From Paenalcaligenes niemegkensis (lineage in GTDB: Bacteria > Pseudomonadota > Gammaproteobacteria > Burkholderiales > Burkholderiaceae_B), in the NCBI RefSeq assembly GCF_022230885.1, contig NZ_JAKGCT010000001.1, positions 124,001 to 188,000 on the forward strand: a DNA stretch of 64,000 bases, written 5' to 3'. The position numbers were made by a program, and so were the translations under genes. Positions 18,965-28,809 of this stretch are shown in pieces. Each line of letters starts with the position of its first letter. Within the stretch, counting starts at the first letter, position 1. The notes under the pieces are model-generated. The model saw nothing but the letters and a program-made list of their open reading frames with translations. It was not told the DNA's origin and searched no databases.

Positions 18965-19636
18965 ATGAACCCGCTACTTGAGTGCATTGAAATAGAAACC
19001 GCGCCAAATCCCGAGTTTTCAGTTATTTGGCTACACGGACTCGGGGCAGATGGTAATGACTTTGCTCCTATTGTCCCAGAGCTTGGCTTGCCACGCACCA
19101 CTGCCGTTCGTTTTGTCTTTCCTCATGCCCCTGTGCAGGCGGTGACCATCAACGGGGGCATGGCTATGCGCTCATGGTATGACATTTACGTCGCCGATCT
19201 GGTCAGACACGAAGACGAAAGTGGCCTGCGGGCTTCACAGCTGGCAGTTCAAGACTTGATTGCCCGTGAAAATGCACGTGACATTCCTACTGAACGTATT
19301 GTGCTGGCGGGCTTCTCACAAGGTTGCGCGATGACGCTGCAGACCGGGCTACGCCTTGAGGAGTCCCTTGCCGGCATGGTTTGTCTATCGGGCTATTTGC
19401 CTCTGGCTGATAAAAGCGAAAAAGAGCGGCACAAAGCCAACCAGGACACGCCTATATTCATGGCCCATGGAACCCACGACCCTGTGGTACCTCTGGCTCG
19501 TGCCGAAGACTCAAAACAAGTACTTAGCGAACTAGGCTATAACATTGAATGGCATACCTACCCTATGCCCCATGCGGTATGCGCAGACGAAATTGCAGAT
19601 CTTTCAGCGTTTCTGAAAAAGATACTGGTGAAGTAG
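18965..19636 (+). CDS. Alpha/beta-hydrolase, carboxylesterase/acyl-protein thioesterase type
   Basis: This 223-residue serine hydrolase has the triad nucleophile in AGFSQGCAM (near residue 117), the aspartate in HGTHDPVVP and the histidine in PMPHAVCADEI. The N-terminal IWLHGLGADGNDF forms the oxyanion hole. The family cleaves short-chain or palmitoyl carboxylesters and the exact substrate is unknown. There is no signal peptide, so it is cytosolic. It is probably co-transcribed with darP. Confidence 0.88.
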   Translation: MNPLLECIEIETAPNPEFSVIWLHGLGADGNDFAPIVPELGLPRTTAVRFVFPHAPVQAVTINGGMAMRSWYDIYVADLVRHEDESGLRASQLAVQDLIARENARDIPTERIVLAGFSQGCAMTLQTGLRLEESLAGMVCLSGYLPLADKSEKERHKANQDTPIFMAHGTHDPVVPLARAEDSKQVLSELGYNIEWHTYPMPHAVCADEIADLSAFLKKILVK

Positions 19637-19668
19637 CCCATAGCCGCTTGGCTGCCTGATTAACGATG

Positions 19669-19688
19669 GCCACTTGCAGAGAAGTGGC
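19669..19688 (+). terminator. Hairpin between convergent genes
   Basis: GCCACTT and AAGTGGC form a 7-base stem with a 6-base loop, followed by a modestly T-rich stretch. It lies between the esterase gene and the convergent acetyltransferase gene. Confidence 0.55.
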
Positions 19689-19702
19689 ATTTGTCCATTT
19701 TG

Positions 19703-22186
19703 CTAATGATCAGGAGTCTCCTGACGCAACCGTAGCCAGACACGACGCAGACCAGGGTCTTCCTGGTCAGGCTCCACGGTAAACAACAGCCTTTGCAGCA
19801 GCTTAAGCATGGCCCGATTATCGGCCAGCACATAGCCATCAATATAGTGCAGGCCCTGACGCCTGGCGGCGGCAACTAGACCCGCCATCAGCCTGGTCCC
19901 CAGGCCCTGACGCTGCCAGGCATCTGCAATCACCAATGCGTATTCGGCTCCCAGGCCATCGACATTACGCAGATAATGAGCGAAACCAACCACCTCATCG
20001 TGTAGGCGTCCCCGATCAGCCGGGTTCGGTGTCTTTACCACGGCCACAAGTGCCAGCTCCCGATCGTAGTCAATTCGCGTATATCTTGACAACATTTGCG
20101 GAGTTAGCTCTCGCATCATAGATACAAAACGCATGTATCGAGATTCGGAGGACAATGCCCTGACAAAGTCTTGTAAAGCGCCTGCGTCTTCGGGTCGAAT
20201 GGGCCGCATTTGCCACGCAACACCGTTGATATCCTCCATGTCCTGCACTAAATAACGCGGATAGGGATGAATGGCCAAATGCGCATAGCCTGTAGACTGA
20301 GGCAGCTTCGCCGATGACGTGTCGGCCAGCCCCACCTGTACAGAATGGCTGAATAACATAGAGCCATCGGCAATCAGGGGATCGATAATCACCGACCTGA
20401 GCTCCGGGATCTCGCAGACCATCTCTGAGAGACGCTCGATGCTATCTTTTAGTGCTTCGATAACCATGGGCGTGGCCTGCTTCCCATAGACTGCGTCCCA
20501 GCCAGGGCAACGCTCCAGTAGCTGGCGCGCCAACACCCGGTTCAGGGGTGGAAGCTCGACGTTACGGTAATTCGCTGCAGCACCCGCCTCTATCCCACCA
20601 GGGCTAAGGCTCAGGTACGGCCCCACATCGCTATGCTGGCGAATACGGATCGACAAGGGACTCAACTCAGCTGATTGCTGTTCGCGCTCATACTCTTCAG
20701 CACGTAAAATCGAAATTGGAATATAAAAACAAGACAGCAAGTGTTGTACTTCCTCTACGTTCAAACACTGTCTGCCCGACCGGATGACTTGCTGGACCAG
20801 TTGCCTTGCAGCCTCTAGCTGAGGCGCACTGTTTAATGGCTCAGGAGGCAATACCTGCCGTGCGACCTCTTGGTTGTAATGGTAAGAGGCAAGCAGGTCA
20901 AAGGCATTTGCTGCCGTGTCAGGCGTACGAAACGCGGGAACACCCGCGCTGTCAAGATGGTGTCGCAATGGCCGCATCGTACTCTCGCCCATCAGGCAGC
21001 TAATCACTGGCTTGCGAATTTTCTGTGTCATTTCGGCCAGTACATGTGCGGCAGATACCAAATCGGACAATGGATCAGGTGCCAGCAGCACCAATATGCC
21101 GTCTACGCCGTCGTCGGCTTCAACCGCTATCAACATCTGCCGTAAACGTTCGCCGTTCAGCGAGGCATAGGTAACAAGGGGATTTTTCAGCCGATCACCA
21201 GGCAGCGTGCATTGCTCCAGGGCTCCTGTAGTGCGTATGTTCCAGCTCGCCAGACGTGCCGCATTGCCGCGGCGCACCACCTCGGCTGCAAGCGCCGCTG
21301 CGCCATCTCCGTTGCTGATAAGTGCCACGCGAGGCCCTTTGGGACGGCGGGCATACACCAGCACTTTCAGAGCAGAAAACAATTGCACGAAGTAGCGTAT
21401 GCGCACAGCACCGACTCGCCGCATCAGGGCATCGAAAACCGCACTTCTGGCAGGCGACTTATCGCCTTCTATAGAGTCCAGCGTCAATATCACGACTGGC
21501 TTCACTGCAGAAGCCGCATGCAAAGCACTGCTTAATTTACGTGCAGACAAGGTATCGGCTGCAATGATGGCGATACTGTCCGTATTGCCATCAACCGCAA
21601 AGAAGCCCAGTGCATCGGCCAGCTCAATGTCAGCCTCAACCCCCAGGGACACAATAGTAGAGAAACCCATTCCAATGTCGTCAGCCCAGTCGAGTACCGC
21701 ACCGCTTAGGGTTCGAGACTGGGAAAGCAGGGCCACCTTACCTTTAGCGCTTAACGATGAAGTTAAACTGGCATTTAGCCCCAGGCCCGGCCGTTGTATA
21801 CCAAAGGCGCTGGGGCCGATTACATAACACTGATGTTCTGTAGCCCAAGACCTCGCCAGCATGCCGGCCTGCGCTTCATGCTCAGCCCCCTCACCGGATG
21901 CCAGGAGCAACACTCCTCGAGGACGCCACTGACTTAATTGCTTTAGCACTGCCGGCAGCGTTGCCTGTTCCACACATACGATGGCCAGATCCAGCCGCTG
22001 CCCCTCTTCAAGAAAAGCCAAAGCCGGAGCAAAGCGCACCGGATCATGGCGCCTTATCCTGAAAAGAGCCGAACGGGTAACGAGTGGAGAAGACCCATGA
22101 GCGACCTGGGGCATTTCGCGATCGGCGATCACCACTAATGATCTTGGCTCGAAAAAAGCGGATAAGCGATGGCGTAATGTGGGCAT
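19703..22186 (-). CDS. PatZ-like fusion of NDP-forming acyl-CoA synthetase-like region and GNAT acetyltransferase
   Basis: This 827-residue protein has an N-terminal CoA-binding/succinyl-CoA-ligase-like region (about 1-440; LLSQSRTLSGAVLDWADDIGMGFSTIVSLG), a divergent ATP-grasp-like middle (about 450-640) and a C-terminal GNAT domain (about 660-827) with the acetyl-CoA loop RQGLGTRLMAGLV. Related proteins (Pat/PatZ) acetylate lysines of metabolic enzymes such as acetyl-CoA synthetase, while the ligase part is regulatory or inactive. Here the ligase region looks degenerate, so it is probably an acetyltransferase. It is divergent from gltX. Confidence 0.8.
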   Translation of the reverse strand: MPTLRHRLSAFFEPRSLVVIADREMPQVAHGSSPLVTRSALFRIRRHDPVRFAPALAFLEEGQRLDLAIVCVEQATLPAVLKQLSQWRPRGVLLLASGEGAEHEAQAGMLARSWATEHQCYVIGPSAFGIQRPGLGLNASLTSSLSAKGKVALLSQSRTLSGAVLDWADDIGMGFSTIVSLGVEADIELADALGFFAVDGNTDSIAIIAADTLSARKLSSALHAASAVKPVVILTLDSIEGDKSPARSAVFDALMRRVGAVRIRYFVQLFSALKVLVYARRPKGPRVALISNGDGAAALAAEVVRRGNAARLASWNIRTTGALEQCTLPGDRLKNPLVTYASLNGERLRQMLIAVEADDGVDGILVLLAPDPLSDLVSAAHVLAEMTQKIRKPVISCLMGESTMRPLRHHLDSAGVPAFRTPDTAANAFDLLASYHYNQEVARQVLPPEPLNSAPQLEAARQLVQQVIRSGRQCLNVEEVQHLLSCFYIPISILRAEEYEREQQSAELSPLSIRIRQHSDVGPYLSLSPGGIEAGAAANYRNVELPPLNRVLARQLLERCPGWDAVYGKQATPMVIEALKDSIERLSEMVCEIPELRSVIIDPLIADGSMLFSHSVQVGLADTSSAKLPQSTGYAHLAIHPYPRYLVQDMEDINGVAWQMRPIRPEDAGALQDFVRALSSESRYMRFVSMMRELTPQMLSRYTRIDYDRELALVAVVKTPNPADRGRLHDEVVGFAHYLRNVDGLGAEYALVIADAWQRQGLGTRLMAGLVAAARRQGLHYIDGYVLADNRAMLKLLQRLLFTVEPDQEDPGLRRVWLRLRQETPDH

Positions 22187-22315
22187 TTACTTCCCCCAAA
22201 AAGAAAAACAACAACAGAAAAAACCAGACTCTGTTTACTATCCTAAAATACCGTTATCGCTGACTACTCCACTGCAAGGCAACCCCTGAATGCATAGGGT
22301 TGATTTCTACAAATT

Positions 22316-23719
22316 ATGACTATAACCACTCCTGTACGTACCCGTTTTGCTCCCTCTCCTACTGGCTATCTGCATTTAGGTGGCGCGCGCACGGCTTTAT
22401 TCTCATGGGCTTTTGCCCGCCATCATAACGGCACTTTTGTGTTGCGGGTCGAGGATACCGATATCGAACGCTCTACGCCCGAAGCCGTCCAGGCCATTAT
22501 CGATGGCATGAACTGGCTGGGCATGCAAGCCGACGAAGGCCCTTTCTACCAGATGCAGCGCATCGAGCGCTATCGCGAAATTATCGCCAAAATGCTTGAA
22601 GAAGGCACTGCCTATTACTGCTACAGCTCAGCTGAAGAAGTCGATGCCATGCGCGAACGGGCTCGTATGCTTGGGATGAAGCCCAGGTACGACGGCACAT
22701 GGCGCCCCGCGCCGGGCAAAACCCTAGGCGCCCCTCCTGAAGGACGCTCACCCGTTGTCAGGTTCAAATGCCCCCAAGAGGGCGCTACCAGCTGGGATGA
22801 CCTTGTTAAAGGCCGTATTAGTTTTGATAACGGCGAACTCGACGATCTGATTATTGCCCGCGCCGATGGCACGCCCACCTACAACTTTTGCGTGGTGGTA
22901 GACGATTGGGATATGCAAATCACTCATGTTATTCGTGGGGATGATCATGTCAATAACACACCTCGCCAGATCACGATACTGCAAGCTTTAGGTGCCACTA
23001 TTCCCGAGTATGGACATGTGCCTATGATTCTGGGCCCAGACGGCGAGAAACTCTCCAAACGCCACGGCGCCGTGAGTATCATGGATTACGATGCCCAAGG
23101 CTACCTGCCCGAAGCCATGGTGAACTATCTGGCCCGCTTAGGCTGGAGCCACGGCGACAGCGAACTATTCACCCGCGAACAGTTCGTGGAGTGGTTTGAC
23201 ACTCGAAACCTGAGCAAATCAGCTTCGCAGTGGGATCCCAAAAAACTGAACTGGGTCAATGCCCACTACATTAAACAAAGTGATAACGCCACCTTGGCGC
23301 AGCTTGTCGCACCTCGCGTCGCTCAATCGGGCGCAGACCCTGAGGCCACAGACCTTGAAGCCGTCATGGGCTTGCTAAAAGACCGTTCTGAAACCTTGAA
23401 TGATTTGGCTGAAGGCGCATTATTGTTTTGCAGCCCGTTCGTGCCGGCTCCTGCCGAACTGCAGGCCGAGGTCTTGACCGATGAAGCCAGGGCCGTTTTA
23501 CAAAGTTTCGCTCAACATGCTGAAGCGCTTGATGAGTGGACCACTGAATCATTAGCTCAAGCCATACGCGACACACTTGCCGCCAATGGCATAAAGATGC
23601 CTAAGCTTGGTATTCCATTACGGGTCGCAGCGACCGGACGCAAACAGACCCCTGCCATCGACGCTGTCCTGGCCATATTAGGCCGCGAAAAAGTGCTACG
23701 CCGGTTAAACGAGCTATAA
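22316..23719 (+). CDS. gltX: Glutamyl-tRNA synthetase
   Basis: This 467-residue class I synthetase has the HIGH-type motif in [15 protein letters not shown] (residues 12-26) and the KMSKS-type motif in [12 protein letters not shown] (near residue 245). The C-terminal helical domain is complete. Length and starts are normal. It charges tRNA-Glu. The gene stands alone with its own terminator. Confidence 0.97.
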   Translation: MTITTPVRTRFAPSPTGYLHLGGARTALFSWAFARHHNGTFVLRVEDTDIERSTPEAVQAIIDGMNWLGMQADEGPFYQMQRIERYREIIAKMLEEGTAYYCYSSAEEVDAMRERARMLGMKPRYDGTWRPAPGKTLGAPPEGRSPVVRFKCPQEGATSWDDLVKGRISFDNGELDDLIIARADGTPTYNFCVVVDDWDMQITHVIRGDDHVNNTPRQITILQALGATIPEYGHVPMILGPDGEKLSKRHGAVSIMDYDAQGYLPEAMVNYLARLGWSHGDSELFTREQFVEWFDTRNLSKSASQWDPKKLNWVNAHYIKQSDNATLAQLVAPRVAQSGADPEATDLEAVMGLLKDRSETLNDLAEGALLFCSPFVPAPAELQAEVLTDEARAVLQSFAQHAEALDEWTTESLAQAIRDTLAANGIKMPKLGIPLRVAATGRKQTPAIDAVLAILGREKVLRRLNEL

Positions 23720-23736
23720 ATCGTCTGTATGGCATG

Positions 23737-23767
23737 AAAAACACCCACCAGTACGGGTGGGTGTTTT
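23737..23767. terminator. Bidirectional terminator between gltX and a lipoprotein gene
   Basis: AAAACACCCACC and GGTGGGTGTTTT form a perfect 12-base stem around a 7-base loop, between convergent genes. The flanking A and T runs suit both directions. Confidence 0.92.
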
Positions 23768-23792
23768 CGCCAGCAGACAGATGAGCAAATGC

Positions 23793-24296
23793 TTAAAAGG
23801 GCAAGCGATAACCAGGGGAGGTGCGAGTGAGATTGTAATCCGCCCCTGAGGGGCTGGACAAAGTCAGCTTTTCGCCTTGCTGGCGTTTAACTGTGAAACG
23901 GTTGGTAAATAACGGGTCCAGAGTGTCGACCTCCAACCCGTTTGACTCGCGGGTTTCAAGTACCAATACATCGCCCTCACGCCACCAGCACCCGGTCTCC
24001 ATCAGGCCTTGTGAGGGCTGGCGAGGTCGCTTCAGCTGCTCGGTATAGGCCATTTGACCTGTTGCCTGAAGGGTAAACAAGGTACGAAGCTCGCCGGCGA
24101 CGCCTTTTTCCTGTCGCTTGCTTAACCAGTTACCCACCAGTTGGTCATCGGGAGCGGCAGGCTCGCACGCCTTGAGTGCGGCGGGTTCGTGCTCGACCTG
24201 ACTAATAGGGGATTGTTTTTGCGCACAACCCGTCAGGAATATGCCTGTGAGCAATGCCCATTTAAGCGCGCTATTCACATTACGGTGAAAAATCAT
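23793..24296 (-). CDS. Putative lipoprotein
   Basis: This 167-residue protein has a lipoprotein signal (WALLTGIFLTGCAQ; the lipidated cysteine follows LTG). The mature part, LVGNWLSKRQEKGVAGELRTLFTLQATGQMAYTEQL, resembles small beta-barrel outer-membrane lipoprotein domains with a G-W signature at the start, but I cannot name the family. The second position after the cysteine is Gln, consistent with outer-membrane sorting. Confidence 0.75.
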   Translation of the reverse strand: MIFHRNVNSALKWALLTGIFLTGCAQKQSPISQVEHEPAALKACEPAAPDDQLVGNWLSKRQEKGVAGELRTLFTLQATGQMAYTEQLKRPRQPSQGLMETGCWWREGDVLVLETRESNGLEVDTLDPLFTNRFTVKRQQGEKLTLSSPSGADYNLTRTSPGYRLPF

Positions 24297-24406
24297 AAAT
24301 CAACCCTTCAGAGAAGTCGGTATATCAAAACCGCTGTTGTCAGCCCAATTAGACAACGTCAGGAATAATTCTAACCCAGCTTGCTCTTCTATACCGTGAA
24401 CAACCG

Positions 24407-24859
24407 CTACAAAGGGAGGCGCGAATCATTTTTAATTTCGTGCAAGGCGACAATTGTTCTGGTTTGACGCACCCCTGGCAAATTGAAAAGAAAACGGTTT
24501 AAAAACGCATCGTAGGCTTCAGGACTCGCCACCACAATCTTCAGTAAAAAGTCGGCATCTCCCGTGACGGCGTAACACTCCAGAACCTCGGGGGCATTTT
24601 GTACTGCCTGTTTGAAATTTTCAACGATCTCCGCAGAATGCCTGTCCAGGCTGATTTGCGCAAACATGCACCCTTGCAGGCCCACGGCATTACGATCAAC
24701 CCTCGCGTGATAACCAGTAATCACCCCCTGATCTTCAAGTTGCTTCACCCGGCGCCAAACCGGTGCTGCGGACAGGCCTACCTGATCGGATACAGACTGG
24801 CTGGATGCTCTTCCATCTGCCTGAAGAACTTTCAGAATTCTTAAGTCGATTTTGTCCAT
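24407..24859 (-). CDS. Lrp/AsnC-family transcriptional regulator
   Basis: This 150-residue protein has an N-terminal AsnC helix-turn-helix (KIDLRILKVLQADGRASSQ, then LSAAPVWRRVKQLEDQGVI) and a C-terminal RAM effector domain (VLECYAVTGDADFLLKIV). Family members sense amino acids. It is divergent from, and 112 bases away from, the indolepyruvate oxidoreductase gene, so regulation of that gene is the likely role. Aromatic or branched amino acids are plausible effectors (inference). Confidence 0.9.
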   Translation of the reverse strand: MDKIDLRILKVLQADGRASSQSVSDQVGLSAAPVWRRVKQLEDQGVITGYHARVDRNAVGLQGCMFAQISLDRHSAEIVENFKQAVQNAPEVLECYAVTGDADFLLKIVVASPEAYDAFLNRFLFNLPGVRQTRTIVALHEIKNDSRLPL

Positions 24860-24971
24860 ATCTCCATCCAGACGAAATGTTTGTTTCTTTTTATAGGGAA
24901 TTTACGCAATCCAAACGAAATACTTAGGCTTCAGCAACAACCTATCATAAAAGCTCTGGCCTGGAGAAACT

Positions 24972-27900
24972 ATGATGACCCGAACCCTGAACCGACATTA
25001 CACCCTCAGTGATAATCTGAATGCGACACAAGGCCGTGTGTTTCTTAACGGCACCCAGGCTCTTGTGCGTTTATTGCTAAGCCAGCAACGGCTGGACAAG
25101 CAAGCAGGGCTTAACACCGCGGGCTTTGTTTCAGGCTATCGCGGCTCCCCTCTTGGCGGTGTCGACACAGCGCTCTGGAAAGCCAGCGACCAATTAGATG
25201 CCGCCGGCATTACCTTTCAACCCGCTATTAATGAAGACCTTGCAGCCACCATGCTAATGGGGACACAGCAGGCCGGTATACGTAGTGACCGCAACGTCGA
25301 TGGCGTTTTTGCGATGTGGTATGGAAAAGGACCAGGACTGGATCGGGCGGGCGACGCCATCCATCATGGGCATGCTGCGGGAGCCTCAAAGCAGGGAGGT
25401 GTTCTGATGATCGTGGGCGACGACCATATTGCCGCTTCGTCCTCTATTCCTCATGCAAGCGAAAACGCCTTACGTAACTGGCGCATTCCGACCATTAACC
25501 CCGCCTCTGTAGAGGAGTATGAGTATTTTGGGTTATGGGGCTGGGCGCTGTCTCGTTATTCGGGCGCTTGGGTGGCTTTTAAAGCTGTCACTGAGACCAT
25601 TGAAAGCGGGCGCTCTTTTGAAGTGGAACCGCTGCCCCATTTCGAAGCTTCCCGTCATGATCGCCACAAGGGTAGCCTGGAGTACGATGCCAGTAAGTTT
25701 TTAAGTCCAGATATTGAGCTACAAATAGAAAACCGCATCCGTGCTGTTCGCGAATTTGCCCGTCAGTTTCCACTCGAGCGATACCTGCGCAATGATGCCG
25801 GGGCAAAAATTGGCATTGTCAGCACGGGAAAGGCCACTCTTGACGTATGCGACGCTCTTGAAGAGCTATGTCGCGAATCTCCGCATCCGCCCTTAAAACA
25901 TTTAAAAATCGGATTAATCTGGCCGCTGGATGAAAATGCGATTCGTGCCTTCGCTAAAGACCTGGATCACATCTTGGTGGTGGAGGAAAAAGGAGCTTTC
26001 ATCGAAACCCAAATCAAGGAGCTGCTGTTCAATGATGAAATTCGACCTTCCATAGCGGGTAAAACCTTGAATGGCACCGAACTGATTCCCTCTGCCGGGC
26101 AGCTCTGTCCCAGCCTGATGAAAAAAGCCCTACAGCGCTGGTGGCAAAAGGATAAGGCAACATCGCTATTTTCAAGCCGTACGGCACAAGAGGCAGAGAT
26201 TAATACCGAAGGATTAAGCCGCCGCCCATACTTTTGCTCCGGCTGTCCGCACAATAGTTCAACAAAGGTGCCTGAAGGCAGTCAGGCTCTGGGCGGGGTA
26301 GGCTGTCACTACATGGCAACGTCGATGAGTCGCAACACTCAAGGACTCACCCAGATGGGCGGTGAAGGTACCGACTGGATCGGTCTGTCGCCTTATACAA
26401 AAACACCGCATATTTTTCAGAATATGGGGGAAGGCACCTACTTTCACTCTGGTTACCTGGCCATCCGCCAGGCTGTCTCCGCCAAAGCCAACATTACCTA
26501 CAAAATCCTGTTTAACGATGCCGTTGCCATGACCGGTGGACAACCTGTTGACGGCCCTATCTCAGTGCCCAGAATTTGCCAGCAAGTTATGGGCGAAGGT
26601 GTAGAGCGGGTGGTGATCACCACCGATGAGCCTGAACGTTACCGCGGCGTCTTGCTTCCCGATGGCATTACAGTACATCACCGGCGCGAGCTGGATGCGC
26701 TGCAACGTGAGCTTAGGGACATAAAAGGCGTCACCGTATTAATTCACGACCAAAGCTGCGCTGCTGAGAAAAGACGTCGCCGCAAACAAAAAAGTTACTC
26801 CGATCCTGCCCACCGCCTATTTATCAATACCGAGGTCTGCGAAGGATGCGGAGATTGCGGCACGCAATCAAACTGTTTGTCGTTGGTGCCTGAAGAAACT
26901 TCCTTAGGACGTAAGCGAGCTATTGAGCAGTCCAGCTGCAATAAAGATTACTCATGCGTGGATGGTTTTTGCCCCAGCTTTGTTTCGGTAATTGGGGGCC
27001 TGCCCAGAAAGCGTGCCAGTGCGAGTGTGGCTTTATTACGCGAAGAGATGCTGCAACGCTTTGCCGAACTAGGTCCGCCGCAGCCTGCTGCTCAGACGGC
27101 CTCTGACCCTTGTAACGTTCTGGTGGCGGGTATTGGCGGTACGGGAGTCATTACGGTAGGTGCTGTACTGGCCATGGCCGCCCACCTTGAGGGCCGCCAT
27201 GCTTCCATCATGGATATGACAGGCCTTGCTCAAAAAGGGGCTCGGTAATCAGCCATGTGAGGCTAGGTGCAGACGCCCGCCCCTTGGGCGCTGTACGGAT
27301 TGATACGCATCGGGCCAGTGTAGCGATCTTATGCGATATGGTCGCCGCCTCGTCCAGAGCGGTCATTCGCCCTCTTATGCACGGCCACACCATAACAGTA
27401 TTAAATGAATATATTGCCCCCACCGCCGAGTTCATTCGCAACCCTGACATATCGTTAAGCCCCTCGCCTATCCAGGCACAATTGCTCGAGCATCTGGGAG
27501 CAAACAACGTACATACGCTAGATGCGCATAAGCTGGCGCTACGCTTATTTGGTGACAGCATTATGTCGAACATGATGATGTTAGGGATGGCCTGGCAATT
27601 GGGTGGCATTCCGGTTCAGGCCGAAGCCATCGAACAGGCTATTACGCTAAATGGCGTTGCGGTTGCCACCAACACCGAAGCATTCAGGTTTGGACGTGTA
27701 CTAGCAGTACACAATGACCTCATTAAAAAGCTTTGTGCAGATGAAAAACCCATCCGGCTGCATCGGGCAGAGAGTTTGGAATCATTGATAGCGCAGAATG
27801 CAAAGCGATTACAGAACTATCAAAATACCTCCTATGCCACGCGATATACCAAACTGGTGGAACAGCTACACCATAAAGAAAAACAGCTATACCCTGATCG

Positions 27901-28447
27901 CAAGCCCATACTCAGTGAACAGGCTGCTAAATCTCTTTATAAGCTAATGGCATACAAAGACGAATACGAGGTAGCCAGGCTCTACGCAGACAGCAGTTTC
28001 AGGACAGCACTGCATAAACAGTTTGAGGGTGATTTCGAACTGAAATTCCACTTGGCTCCCCCACTGTTTTCCAAAAAGGACCCGCGAACCGGCATTCCCA
28101 GAAAACAGAGCTTCGGAGCCCGGACTGAAAAACTCTTCGTCATGCTGGCTAAGGCCAAGGTATTGCGAGGCACACCATTAGACCCGTTCTCGTACATGCC
28201 TGAGCGACGAACGGAAAGGAGACTGCGCGATGACTTCGAATCGCTGCTGCTTCAAATGACTCGCTCTCTCACAAAACAAAACTACAGCACTGCACGCCGC
28301 ATTGCAGAATTACCTCTGCAAATTCGGGGGTTTGGACATGTGAAGCTGGCCGCCATTGCCAATTACGAGCAGGCACTGGAAGAGTTGCTGCCCCAATTTT
28401 TTGAAACGCAGGGTCTTATCCAAAAACGTCAAGTTATTACGGTATAA
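24972..28447 (+). CDS. Indolepyruvate:ferredoxin oxidoreductase, fused subunits (frameshifted in this sequence)
   Basis: A thiamine-diphosphate, iron-sulfur enzyme that oxidatively decarboxylates arylpyruvates to acyl-CoA. The upstream part (to 27248) holds the alpha-type domains and an iron-sulfur site, CEGCGDCGTQSNC near residue 625, preceded by a further cysteine pair FCSGCPH. The downstream part (from 27257) is the gamma-type domain and C-terminal extension. The frame breaks at MTGLAQKG. Adding one G to the run at 27237-27240 continues as GSVISHVRLGADARPLG and gives about 1158 residues, the normal length of the fused form. It is probably controlled by the divergent Lrp protein. Confidence 0.9.
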
Positions 28448-28809
28448 GCCGCCGCCTTTAACGAAGCAAGGGTAAGGAAACAGCAAAGAATTTCATTCAG
28501 AAACAAGTTTCGTTCAGGGCTATATTTACCCAAAGCCTCATCAATAAAGGCCTTGCGCTCACAGCGCTTCCCCTGCGTCTGATCTCGTTGCAATTTATAA
28601 AAAGTCAAGGACAAAATCAGCTTGATTGCCGCGACTTACACCACTACAATTAGTGCCAGGGCGCTCGATGACCACTACATCTTGTGGTTAACAAGCAAGC
28701 GACACCCTAGAAAAACGTGCTGTTGTGCACGCTACAATAAACAAAATTCCATTATCGATCTGTCGCGCTGGCCAATTCGCCGCGCTGACTCAAGCTCAAG
28801 GACATCCAC
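28448..28809. other. Intergenic region upstream of nrdAB
   Basis: This 362-base gap contains the nrdAB control region. Two NrdR-box-like palindromes lie at 28641-28656 and 28672-28687. The frames on either strand here look unconserved and lack ribosome-binding sites, so I see no gene. Confidence 0.7.
28641..28687. promoter_or_regulatory. Tandem NrdR boxes
   Basis: CCACTACAATTAGTGC (28641-28656) and CCACTACATCTTGTGG (28672-28687) each match about 12 of 16 positions of the NrdR box (acaCwAtATaTwGtgt, from memory). Their centres are 31 bases apart, about three helical turns, which is the usual spacing of paired NrdR boxes. They lie about 125-170 bases before the nrdA start. nrdR itself is at 5598-6068. 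Confidence 0.78.

Noticed and set aside
28429..28614. Small minus-strand frame after the indolepyruvate oxidoreductase gene
   Set aside because: No ribosome-binding site, no family, and it overlaps the end of the oxidoreductase gene.
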